DNA of 6,548 bases, taken from positions 970 through 7,517 of the forward strand of contig DHLT01000008.1 of the NCBI GenBank assembly GCA_002405405.1. Direction: 5' to 3'. This DNA comes from Ignavibacteria bacterium UBA4661. Lineage in GTDB: Bacteria > Bacteroidota > Ignavibacteria > Kapaibacteriales > UBA4661. The notes under the pieces were generated by a model. The model saw only the letters and a program-made list of their open reading frames with translations. It did not search any database and was not told the DNA's origin. The translations under genes and the position numbers were made by a program. This document shows, piece by piece, positions 1-5,153 of the stretch. Numbering within the stretch: the first letter of the stretch is position 1; each line of letters starts with the position of its first letter.

Positions 1-1
1 A

Positions 2-115
2 GAGAATACCAATCGTATGTATGATCTGATGCAAACCTTCTTGCAAGGGAATGGAGTAGTGCACCCTACGCCGCTTCCGCAACAAGTCGTCAAGAGAAGC
101 ACACGAAAACGATGA
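2..115 (+). CDS. 3' end of an unidentified upstream phage gene (partial)
   Basis: An open frame enters from the left edge and ends at TGA 113-115, giving 37 visible residues that end in a basic tail, VVKRSTRKR. The visible part has a short amphipathic stretch (MYDLMQTFLQ) followed by a Pro/Gln-rich linker, and no recognisable domain. The stop overlaps an ATG at 112 in the ATGA arrangement typical of coupled phage genes, which is the main reason to treat it as a real gene end. The function cannot be told from this fragment. By position just before lysis and tail genes it could be a head or head-completion protein, but that is only inference. Confidence 0.55.
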   Translation, partial: ENTNRMYDLMQTFLQGNGVVHPTPLPQQVVKRSTRKR

Positions 116-195
116 GGTTTGTAAAGCTCAATGAATTCACTGCAACGGTCATCAAACAACTCTCTTCGGCATTAAAAGGCAATTATCATCATTGA
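112..195 (+). CDS. Tiny ORF (27 aa) between the upstream gene and the endolysin
   Basis: ATG 112 overlaps the previous stop (ATGA), and the frame runs 27 codons to TGA 193-195. The product begins MRFVKLNEFTATVIKQL and could form one amphipathic helix. It ends six bases before the endolysin ATG at 202 and is in the same reading frame as it. No clear Shine-Dalgarno site precedes 112, and none precedes 202, so this ORF may serve mainly as a coupling leader that brings ribosomes to the endolysin start. Alternatives are a chance ORF, or an ancestral N-terminal extension of the endolysin cut off by the TGA. No function is recognised. Confidence 0.35.
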   Translation: MRFVKLNEFTATVIKQLSSALKGNYHH

Positions 196-201
196 TCGTG
201 T

Positions 202-756
202 ATGCACATAGTGATCGCATTCAGTATTGTTTGTTCCATAGCTCATGGGTTTGTCGGCATGACCGAAACAAAGCCGAATCGTGGGTATTGGATTGATAGG
301 TTTAATCAATCGGTGGGTGCGCCGATGGGTAGTGCGTGGTGTGCAAGCAGTGTGTCATTCATTGTGGATTCTGCACAGCGTTTGGCACATGCACGAGGGT
401 GGAAACTGCGGTTTATACCGACACGTTCACCCATGGCAATACGGTTTATTCTGCCCAATAGTGTCCGAGCAGAAATTGTATTACTTGGACGAACGACAAT
501 AGGTGCGGGTGATTTGGCAATATGGCGGACACGAGATGGCTATGGCAAAGAAACGATACGTGGACATATCGGCGTTGTGGAGCGCATAGTAGGCATTGGT
601 AAAGAACAGAAGATTTACACCTTGGAAGGAAACACGAGCAGAGGAGAACAGGGAAGCCAACGCGATGGCGGCGGGTACTATGCACGAGTACGAACGATAC
701 AGCCCTTCAATCGTTTTCGGATAACGCATTTCACGAGGACAATGATCCATGAATGA
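202..756 (+). CDS. CHAP-family endolysin (peptidoglycan amidase/endopeptidase)
   Basis: The 184-residue product has the layout of a CHAP / NlpC-P60-like cell wall hydrolase, which cuts the peptide part of peptidoglycan at the end of infection. Visible marks in order: an N-terminal helix leading to VGMTETKPNRG (18-28), the nucleophile motif SAWCASSVSF with Cys47, the turn-and-strand motif GAGDLAIW (101-108), GHIGVVE with the likely catalytic His122, and YTLEGNTS with Glu142/Asn144 as the third site. The length suits a single catalytic domain with no wall-binding domain, common for Gram-negative hosts. Start 202 is the earliest possible because TGA 193 lies just upstream in frame; no good Shine-Dalgarno is visible. 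Residues 2-19 are hydrophobic but align with the domain's first helix, so a signal peptide or SAR anchor is possible but unproven. The family is fairly sure; the bond cut is unknown. Confidence 0.85.
   Translation: MHIVIAFSIVCSIAHGFVGMTETKPNRGYWIDRFNQSVGAPMGSAWCASSVSFIVDSAQRLAHARGWKLRFIPTRSPMAIRFILPNSVRAEIVLLGRTTIGAGDLAIWRTRDGYGKETIRGHIGVVERIVGIGKEQKIYTLEGNTSRGEQGSQRDGGGYYARVRTIQPFNRFRITHFTRTMIHE
735..739 (+). promoter_or_regulatory. Shine-Dalgarno site for the 24-aa ORF at 749
   Basis: GAGGA lies inside the 3' end of the endolysin gene, nine bases before ATG 749. It is the main argument that the tiny ORF at 749 is translated, because the endolysin itself has no comparable site. Confidence 0.5.
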
Positions 757-823
757 TGAAATGAAAGATGAAATGAAGGATGTGATACTGAAAGGAATAC
801 TGATAGCAACACGATCATGCTGA
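749..823 (+). CDS. Tiny ORF (24 aa) between endolysin and spanin candidate
   Basis: ATG 749 overlaps the last eight bases of the endolysin gene and has a well-placed GAGGA upstream. The frame runs 24 codons to TGA 821-823. The product is MNDEMKDEMKDVILKGILIA followed by TRSC: a charged repeat and then a short hydrophobic stretch of about eight residues, too short for a normal membrane span. Its stop codon forms part of the GAGGAG ribosome site of the next gene, so its translation could be coupled to the spanin candidate. In frame ATGs also occur at 761 and 773. It could be a small lysis-timing peptide or simply a coupling leader; no homology is recognised. Confidence 0.4.
   Translation: MNDEMKDEMKDVILKGILIATRSC
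755..778 (+). repeat. Two tandem copies of a 12-base unit
   Basis: GATGAAATGAAA is followed at once by GATGAAATGAAG, and the next bases GATG start a broken third copy. In the 749 ORF it encodes DEMKDEMK in frame. It may have arisen by replication slippage. Confidence 0.75.
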
Positions 824-827
824 GGAG
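822..827 (+). promoter_or_regulatory. Shine-Dalgarno site of the spanin candidate
   Basis: GAGGAG nine bases before ATG 837. It overlaps the TGA stop (821-823) of the preceding tiny ORF, so a ribosome finishing that ORF sits on the next initiation site. Confidence 0.65.
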
Positions 828-836
828 AAACCTGAC

Positions 837-1397
837 ATGAACAATATGATACGACAGCGAATACGAGAGTTTCACGCGAGGATTATAGAGCCGAACGATA
901 CATGGGATAGGGTATTGCTGATGGCATACATGGCGGTATCAGCGATTCTGCTTGTCATTGCCGCGTTGGTTCTCTTTGGCTGTTCAACGATGCCACAGAT
1001 ACAATACATTACCAAAGAAGTGCATATCCGTGATACCGTTGTGTTGGTGCAACCGCAGGTCATTCGTGATACGCTGTTTGCACAACGAGCGGTAGAAATC
1101 CTGAACAATCGCATTGATTCAGTGCGAATAGGATTACGAACGCGAGGAAGTGATACGGTGATTATGGTGCGATATTATCCACTTCGGGACACATTCATGT
1201 TGTATGCGAAGCCGGACACAGTACACGTGAAATTTCGAGATACGGTGATGGTGCAACACACAACAATGCCGGAACAGAACAACGAAGCGAAGAACGAAGA
1301 AGAATCATGGCTAACGAAGATGGCACAAGCAGTTGGAGCATTTGTCATTCTCACCTGTGTGATTGGTGCAGTGGCATGGGGCTATTGGAAGCGATAA
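837..1397 (+). CDS. Candidate u-spanin (lysis protein with lipobox and C-terminal membrane span)
   Basis: Unimolecular spanins, such as gp11 of phage T1, link outer and inner membrane through an N-terminal lipoprotein anchor and a C-terminal transmembrane segment, and disrupt the outer membrane after peptidoglycan is cut. This 186-residue protein shows that plan: an Arg-rich N-terminus, a hydrophobic segment (about 26-47) ending in the lipobox-like LFGC with Cys49, an extracytoplasmic domain of about 110 residues, and a C-terminal span (about 163-183) followed by WKR. The middle domain is beta-rich with recurring RDT/SDT motifs at 65, 77, 105, 117 and 134, and includes a 19-residue duplication (65-83 and 105-123). 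It directly follows the endolysin, as spanins usually do. Against the call, the 25-residue N-region is long for a lipoprotein signal, so the first span may remain uncleaved, making an inner membrane protein with two spans. Confidence 0.6.
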   Translation: MNNMIRQRIREFHARIIEPNDTWDRVLLMAYMAVSAILLVIAALVLFGCSTMPQIQYITKEVHIRDTVVLVQPQVIRDTLFAQRAVEILNNRIDSVRIGLRTRGSDTVIMVRYYPLRDTFMLYAKPDTVHVKFRDTVMVQHTTMPEQNNEAKNEEESWLTKMAQAVGAFVILTCVIGAVAWGYWKR

Positions 1398-1434
1398 CAC
1401 ATGTTGATGAAATAAAAGCAGACAAGCACTATGT

Positions 1435-1797
1435 ATGACCTTTACGCTCACATACCGATTGCAAATAGCCGATGATGCGAACTTCCGATATATCGTCTTT
1501 GAGAGATCCGGTATCGAAACATTGTCGTACCGCACACCCTTTTTATTCAATACAGAGAGAGTACTATATGCGAGAGTACGAGAGGAAATCCTTCGTCCTG
1601 ATGGGAGTATCATCATGCTGAGTGAATGGAGCACTATCAATCGATTTGAAACGCAGAAAACAGTGGTGCACATACAAGACACAAGCGAGTATGCCCATAT
1701 CTATGAACCAAACAATACAGAAAGAGGATTCATGCAGAAAGGATTTAAGCAAAAAGCGGTGAAACTCAGCACGCTGTTACGCAACCTTTTACGATAA
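1435..1797 (+). CDS. Fibronectin type III-like domain protein, probably virion-associated
   Basis: The 120-residue product carries one apparent Fn3/Ig-like sandwich over residues 5-75. The order of marks is right: YRLQIADDANF (7-17), resembling the common YELQIATDANF start, then a Y-containing strand, LYARVRE (44-50) in the place of the family's YYWRVRA, and SEWSTINRFET (63-73) at the usual closing strand. The last 45 residues are basic and helical (MQKGFKQKAVKLSTLLRNLLR region). Such domains are often displayed on phage capsids or tails, where they are thought to bind cell surface sugars weakly. The start is the first ATG in its frame after TGA 1408; no Shine-Dalgarno is evident, and an ATG at 1431 opens another frame of only 14 codons. 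The fold is moderately sure; the exact virion site is unknown. Confidence 0.7.
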   Translation: MTFTLTYRLQIADDANFRYIVFERSGIETLSYRTPFLFNTERVLYARVREEILRPDGSIIMLSEWSTINRFETQKTVVHIQDTSEYAHIYEPNNTERGFMQKGFKQKAVKLSTLLRNLLR

Positions 1798-1814
1798 CAA
1801 CGAAAGGATAGTCA

Positions 1815-2309
1815 ATGCCGATACAAGCAGATATACTGCCATTGCAGATACACACGAAACACATTTTGGGATATAGAGAATCGCCCGAAGTGTATTATGT
1901 GCGGAATACGAAGCAGGGCATTTCAGTACTTGCTCAACACAAAGAGCGCGTACAATATATTGCCATGGATACAATGCCGATGACGATAATCGAATCCATT
2001 GCTTTGCCCAAGACATGGAACATGATGGTGCTATCGGTGGTGATCAGCATGGAGCGTGGATTTACGGACGATGAGCAAGCATTACCACTCTTTACCATAA
2101 GCGGTATGATACGCGGTGAGGACAAAGCGTTGCAATTCACTACGCCATTGATGTCCGGGGGATTGCTCCCGGGCAATGATGTTCACGTAGGTAGTGAGTT
2201 ATGGTTTGACAGCAAAGAAATGAGTCATTGGGCAGAGTTTGGCTTGGTCATAGAAACAGATACGCCTTGTTCGATCACCGCTGTTGAGTCGAATATCACG
2301 ATATGGTGA
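1815..2309 (+). CDS. Unknown beta-rich protein, probably a virion component
   Basis: The start at ATG 1815 is supported by AAAGGA at 1803-1808. The 164-residue product has no signal peptide or membrane span. It looks like alternating strands: an N-terminal strand region, then WNMMVLSVVISME, PLFTISGMIRG, a glycine-rich turn MSGGLLPGND and a final run ending in NITIW. This resembles a jelly-roll or Ig-like sandwich, but no family is recognised. It sits between the Fn3-like gene and two helical genes ahead of the tail tube, so it may be a head decoration, an adaptor or a tail accessory protein. It ends at TGA 2307-2309. Confidence 0.75.
   Translation: MPIQADILPLQIHTKHILGYRESPEVYYVRNTKQGISVLAQHKERVQYIAMDTMPMTIIESIALPKTWNMMVLSVVISMERGFTDDEQALPLFTISGMIRGEDKALQFTTPLMSGGLLPGNDVHVGSELWFDSKEMSHWAEFGLVIETDTPCSITAVESNITIW
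2153..2174 (+). other. GC-rich hairpin inside the 1815-2309 gene
   Basis: GTCCGGGGG, a 4-base ATTG loop and CTCCCGGGC can pair as nine base pairs, two of them G-U. It encodes the glycine-rich turn MSGGLLPG. No T-run follows, so it is not a classical terminator. It may be only a result of the coding sequence. Confidence 0.45.
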
Positions 2310-2362
2310 AGCACGACATTGTGCGGTGTAACCGCAACGAATTTTTCACACAACGACACAAA

Positions 2363-2369
2363 GAGGAAG
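2363..2369 (+). promoter_or_regulatory. Shine-Dalgarno site deciding the start at 2372
   Basis: GAGGAAG lies directly before ATG 2372. The earlier in-frame ATG 2303, which overlaps the previous gene by seven bases, has no such site, so 2372 is the better start. Confidence 0.65.
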
Positions 2370-2371
2370 CA

Positions 2372-2719
2372 ATGAAAGATGCACGATTGTATAAGGAGCG
2401 AGGCGACCACGAGAGCGCACGTTTGATAGATGCGCTCTACCGGCTGATGGAAGTATGGTATAGAATGGAAGACACTCTGTCGAATGTTTTGGATTCGCCT
2501 GATGATGTGCTGTACTATCTGGACGACAACGACAAAGAGAATGTCGATATGTTCTTCCTCAAGAAAGAACAGTATGCCATGATAAAAGAGTTTGAAGAGA
2601 GAGATGAGAACAATGACAAGAACATCGAGTGGTTGAACTACTTGGAAGTGGTGGTAGAGGGTATGAAAAAAGGTATCAAGGATGTCGAAAAAGCCATGAA
2701 AAAGATGGAACGGAAATAA
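2372..2719 (+). CDS. Unknown small acidic helical protein
   Basis: From ATG 2372 the product is 115 residues; using ATG 2303 it would be 138 residues with a Cys- and Arg-containing N-terminus of different character. The protein is highly charged and helical throughout, with acidic stretches (DSPDDVLYYLDDNDKENVD, then EFEERDENNDKNIEW) and a Lys-rich C-terminal helix ending KAMKKMERK. Heptad-like spacing in the last 40 residues suggests a coiled coil. There are no cysteines in the 115-residue form and no membrane segments. It is not recognised. Its place ahead of the tail tube gene, paired with the similarly helical gene at 2753, suggests a head-tail or tail-assembly accessory role, by inference only. 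Confidence 0.75.
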   Translation: MKDARLYKERGDHESARLIDALYRLMEVWYRMEDTLSNVLDSPDDVLYYLDDNDKENVDMFFLKKEQYAMIKEFEERDENNDKNIEWLNYLEVVVEGMKKGIKDVEKAMKKMERK

Positions 2720-2752
2720 GATTGTTACGGAACATAACCAAGGAGTATAACA

Positions 2753-3163
2753 ATGGAAGTAACAATCTATTCATTTAAGAATGCCAACTTTACGAATATC
2801 CCGCGTTTGCAGATAGCACAGGGAACATACCGTTCCTTATGGAGAGTATCTGAAAAGTTGGATAAAGCAATTGAAGAACTTGGCGTGTCAGTACAACGGT
2901 TGTCCTCATACAGCGAATATGATAGCATACAGCAAGAGGAATTTGAACACATTAAAGCATTTTTTGAGCGATGGGAAGAAGTGTTCAAAGGTGAGAAGAT
3001 GGTCGTATTTGACGAATCAACATTGATAGCCATTGCAGAAAAAATTGTCGAAACAGCGAAACGTGGTATTGCATTGCAAGAGCAGTTATACAAGGAAGCA
3101 AAGGCGCACAAAGTGACCTTGCCAGAAAAAGAGAAAAACAAATATGCGCAGTACGATCAATAA
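2753..3163 (+). CDS. Unknown helical protein upstream of the tail tube gene
   Basis: A strong AAGGAG at 2740-2745 precedes ATG 2753 at good spacing, which makes this one of the best-defined starts in the window. The 136-residue product begins with a short strand-like stretch (MEVTIYSF) and then appears mainly helical, with a run of acidic residues (QQEEFEHIKAFFERWEEVF) and a basic C-terminal helix rich in Lys and Glu. There is no membrane segment or signal peptide. It is separated from its upstream neighbour by 33 bases and from the tail tube candidate by 17. In phage gene order this slot often holds head-closure or tail-completion proteins, but the sequence shows no motif to confirm that. 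Confidence 0.75.
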   Translation: MEVTIYSFKNANFTNIPRLQIAQGTYRSLWRVSEKLDKAIEELGVSVQRLSSYSEYDSIQQEEFEHIKAFFERWEEVFKGEKMVVFDESTLIAIAEKIVETAKRGIALQEQLYKEAKAHKVTLPEKEKNKYAQYDQ

Positions 3164-3180
3164 CAATGTGAGGAACAACC

Positions 3181-3690
3181 ATGTTTGAATATGGCAACAA
3201 GTGCGATGTGTTCAAAGCAGAGTTAAGCAGAACGGGATTAACGATTGCAAGCGTACCGCTCATTACCTTTGACACAATCAAAGAAACCGATGTACGGCTT
3301 GCACGAAGCAGTTTGGAGATACGCGTGCGCCAAGATGATGGCGCATTGTATCATTTTATCGGTGCATGGATGCTCTCGGACAAGATACGGATAGACTACA
3401 ACGAAGATGGCAGTCCGGATCCTGCAGACAAAATTGTGGCGGTCGTGTCATACGGACGCAAGATTAAGAATGACACCCAGATGAAAGTGTTTGCTATGTG
3501 CGGTATTCTGCGAGAATCGGGAGATTATGCGCAAGAATTTCAGGAGAAGCCGCTTATTGGCTTGAAATTCGAGGGTTTCCAGACCAAATTCTCCGCTGTG
3601 CTACCGCTCACCGAGACGACACTCAACGAAACAAGCATTGTCATACCGGCACGAGAGTCAAGTGTCGTAAAATTCATTCCGTTAGCGTAG
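3181..3690 (+). CDS. Probable major tail tube protein
   Basis: The 169-residue product would polymerise into the tube through which DNA passes. The call rests on position and style: it lies just before the chaperone pair and the tape measure gene, the usual order in long-tailed phages. It is beta-rich, with strands such as SLEIRVRQDD, KIVAVVSYG, KFSAVLPL and a final SVVKFIPL, and has a size near that of many tube proteins. The acidic loop IDYNEDGSPDPADK (about 77-90) could be the extended loop that contacts neighbouring subunits. GAGGA at 3170-3174, six bases from ATG 3181, fixes the start. A head-decoration or head-tail connector protein is possible. I see no diagnostic motif, so the call is an inference. 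Confidence 0.55.
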   Translation: MFEYGNKCDVFKAELSRTGLTIASVPLITFDTIKETDVRLARSSLEIRVRQDDGALYHFIGAWMLSDKIRIDYNEDGSPDPADKIVAVVSYGRKIKNDTQMKVFAMCGILRESGDYAQEFQEKPLIGLKFEGFQTKFSAVLPLTETTLNETSIVIPARESSVVKFIPLA

Positions 3691-3694
3691 AGGT

Positions 3695-3994
3695 ATGGAA
3701 CAATTCTTTTTATCCTATCAAGGTGCAAGCCACAAAGTGCGGTTGAAGAAGCCAACTATCGGCTTGCGGAGAGCATTAGCAGATCTGCTGGTATCCAATG
3801 AAGCAGAATTCGAGCAAGCAGGAACATCGAAAGAAATACTGCATCTGGGCGAGAAGCAAGTCATTGAATTTGTGAAGCGGTGTACGGACATTGAAGAACA
3901 AGGACTGTACGATCTTGAAGAATTTTGGTTAGAACAATCATATGAGGAGCTGACGGCAATCGTCAATCGATTTCGTGGAATCTGTGGGCTTTGA
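3695..3994 (+). CDS. Probable tail assembly chaperone, first ORF (gpG-like)
   Basis: The 99-residue product begins with a short strand region (MEQFFLSYQGASHKVRLKK) followed by helices, the usual look of small tail chaperones that coat the tape measure before the tube forms. It lies right before the tape measure gene and overlaps a second small ORF in the +1 frame, as in lambda G/T and its many analogues. The start is four bases after the previous stop; GAGG at 3690-3693 is nearly against the ATG, an unusually short spacing, so coupling to the tube gene is likely. It ends in CTT TGA TAG, a double stop preceded by a possible slippery codon. Function by context is fairly likely; no sequence family is recognised. 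Confidence 0.6.
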   Translation: MEQFFLSYQGASHKVRLKKPTIGLRRALADLLVSNEAEFEQAGTSKEILHLGEKQVIEFVKRCTDIEEQGLYDLEEFWLEQSYEELTAIVNRFRGICGL

Positions 3995-4166
3995 TAGTGT
4001 TATCAGCAATGAAATCAGTGTTGGCTTGCATGATGATATGATCTATGGTATTGAAGTGCTTGCCATGCGTGTAGCACAAGGAAATATCAGCGAATACGAG
4101 CGACTCCTCACAAAAACAGAATCAGAAGTATCGCGCTATGAGCGCATACAAGCAATGGCGAGGTAA
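3975..4166 (+). CDS. Probable tail assembly chaperone, second ORF (gpT-like, expressed by frameshift or GTG start)
   Basis: This frame is open from 3954 to TAA 4164-4166. It has no ATG until 4041, deep inside, and its only early start is GTG 3975, which has no Shine-Dalgarno at usable distance. That poor start suggests it is made mainly as a C-terminal extension of the preceding ORF. Slipping +1 at CTT 3989-3991 would join residue 99 of the first ORF to DSVISNEISVG and add 57 residues. The segment is acidic and helical (ISEYERLLTKTESEVSRYER). It ends four bases before the tape measure ATG. The T domain of lambda GT binds tube subunits, and this domain may do the same, by analogy only. Confidence 0.55.
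   Translation: MESVGFDSVISNEISVGLHDDMIYGIEVLAMRVAQGNISEYERLLTKTESEVSRYERIQAMAR
3989..3995 (+). other. Candidate +1 programmed frameshift site (CTT TGA T)
   Basis: The last sense codon and stop of the first chaperone ORF read CTT TGA, matching the core of the prfB (RF2) +1 recoding site CUU UGA C. The peptidyl-tRNA on CTT can re-pair on TTT, after which GAT is read in the frame of the second ORF. A G-rich stretch (GTGGG, 3984-3988) abuts the site, where prfB has AGGGGG three bases away. The base after the stop is T, not the C that most weakens termination in prfB. An alternative +1 slip, TTT C at 3971-3974, leads to the same fusion. Confidence 0.45.
4160..4163 (+). promoter_or_regulatory. Shine-Dalgarno site of the tape measure gene
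   Basis: GAGG inside the end of the second chaperone ORF lies six bases before ATG 4170 but only three before GTG 4167. This favours ATG 4170 as the start. Confidence 0.55.
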
Positions 4167-4169
4167 GTG

Positions 4170-5153
4170 ATGGCAGAACATGTGAGCTTACGGATCGATG
4201 TCGGGTTGAACACACGATCAGCCCAAGCGAGTATTGAGGACTTGCGGAAACAAATGAGCCAAGCAGTCGGGAGTATTACACTGCCTGCAATGCCCTCGAC
4301 TGCACCGGCTTCAGAAGAAATGCAACAACGGACAAGGACTACCACAACGACAAGTCCAACGGTTGCTTCAACCGATGTTAATGCTGATGCCCATGTGCTA
4401 TCGCATCAAGCCATGGAGAACAAGAAAACAGAGGTGACATTGCAGGGTGCAGAGCGTAGAGCGCAAGCAGAAACAGACATCATGAGCCGAACTGACCAAG
4501 AACGGATTCGGGCAACGACACAGACATTGGCGCACGTTGGTCGGCTCTTTAAGCAACATACGATCGCATATAAAGCGATTGCATCGGCACAAACATTCAT
4601 GGAGGGCGTTGTAGCCGCTACGTCGATGCTCAAACTTGGTCCCCTTGTTGGACCTGCACTTGCGGCAATCACGATGGCAACGACATTGGCGAACATTGCA
4701 AAAATCAATGGAGTGCAATTCCGCAAGGGTGGTTATACGGGTGATGGGAGTCCTGATAGGACAGCCGGAACAGTAGAATTCCGCGAATTCGTGTTTCCTG
4801 AACACATGACCATGAAAAATCGCAAGCATTATGAAACGATGCTCAAGAAGAACATGAGTGTCGAAGAATATGCCAAGTCAATCGTAAGAACTGAAGAACA
4901 GGGCACGCGTATAAACCATATTGTTGAAGCTAACACCATGGTCGGTAAACAGTTTCCTGACACCAAAACACTCATTATTCGAGAGCGAGAGAAGCAAGAA
5001 CCATACAGACCAGTGCAGTATGCACCGATAGATGTATCGGGATTAGTATCAGTGGTAGAGCGCATGGAAGAACTTTTACAAACACAGATGTATATGCGCC
5101 ATGAAGTTGAAAGCAGAGTGGTAATAGAAGATAAACGGAGAATACTTGTATGA
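4170..5153 (+). CDS. Tail tape measure protein, unusually short
   Basis: The 327-residue product should set tail length and pass into or through the host envelope during DNA entry. Marks in order: an N-terminal helical part, a Ser/Thr/Pro-rich linker with five Thr in a row (about 42-66), a charged coiled-coil-like stretch, an Ala-rich hydrophobic segment (about 134-178, with GPLVGPALAAITMATTLANI), then KGGYTGDGSPD and EFVFP (206-210). This hydrophobic-then-GGYTG-then-EFVFP order is characteristic of the C-terminal part of many phage tape measure proteins. The remaining 115 residues are charged and helical. Position after the chaperone pair supports the call. Tape measures are often 600 to over 1000 residues, so this one is small. 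Truncation of a longer gene is unlikely, because the start has its own ribosome site and the upstream gene order is intact. Confidence 0.85.
   Translation: MAEHVSLRIDVGLNTRSAQASIEDLRKQMSQAVGSITLPAMPSTAPASEEMQQRTRTTTTTSPTVASTDVNADAHVLSHQAMENKKTEVTLQGAERRAQAETDIMSRTDQERIRATTQTLAHVGRLFKQHTIAYKAIASAQTFMEGVVAATSMLKLGPLVGPALAAITMATTLANIAKINGVQFRKGGYTGDGSPDRTAGTVEFREFVFPEHMTMKNRKHYETMLKKNMSVEEYAKSIVRTEEQGTRINHIVEANTMVGKQFPDTKTLIIREREKQEPYRPVQYAPIDVSGLVSVVERMEELLQTQMYMRHEVESRVVIEDKRRILV

Noticed and set aside
193..195. TGA recoded as a sense codon joining the 112 ORF to the endolysin
   Set aside because: TGA acts as a normal stop for several other genes here (115, 756, 2309, 5153), and the endolysin has its own ATG. 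A recoded code is not supported.
281..502. Alternative plus-strand frame of 73 codons inside the endolysin gene
   Set aside because: It is fully contained in the endolysin, whose catalytic motifs are clear, and has no ribosome site or recognisable product.
2153..2174. Rho-independent terminator
   Set aside because: The stem is good, but no T-run follows and it lies in the middle of a gene.
3498..3746. Alternative plus-strand frame of 82 codons across the tube-chaperone junction
   Set aside because: It overlaps two better-supported genes in another frame and has no domain or start signal.
4776..4790. Two GAATTC hexamers three bases apart as a possible binding site
   Set aside because: They fall within the codons for the conserved EFREFVFP region of the tape measure, so coding explains them.
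4398..4829. Minus-strand open frame of 143 codons with many cysteines
   Set aside because: It is antisense to the well-supported tape measure gene. The cysteines come from reverse reading of GCA/ACA-rich codons and do not form a zinc-binding pattern I can support.
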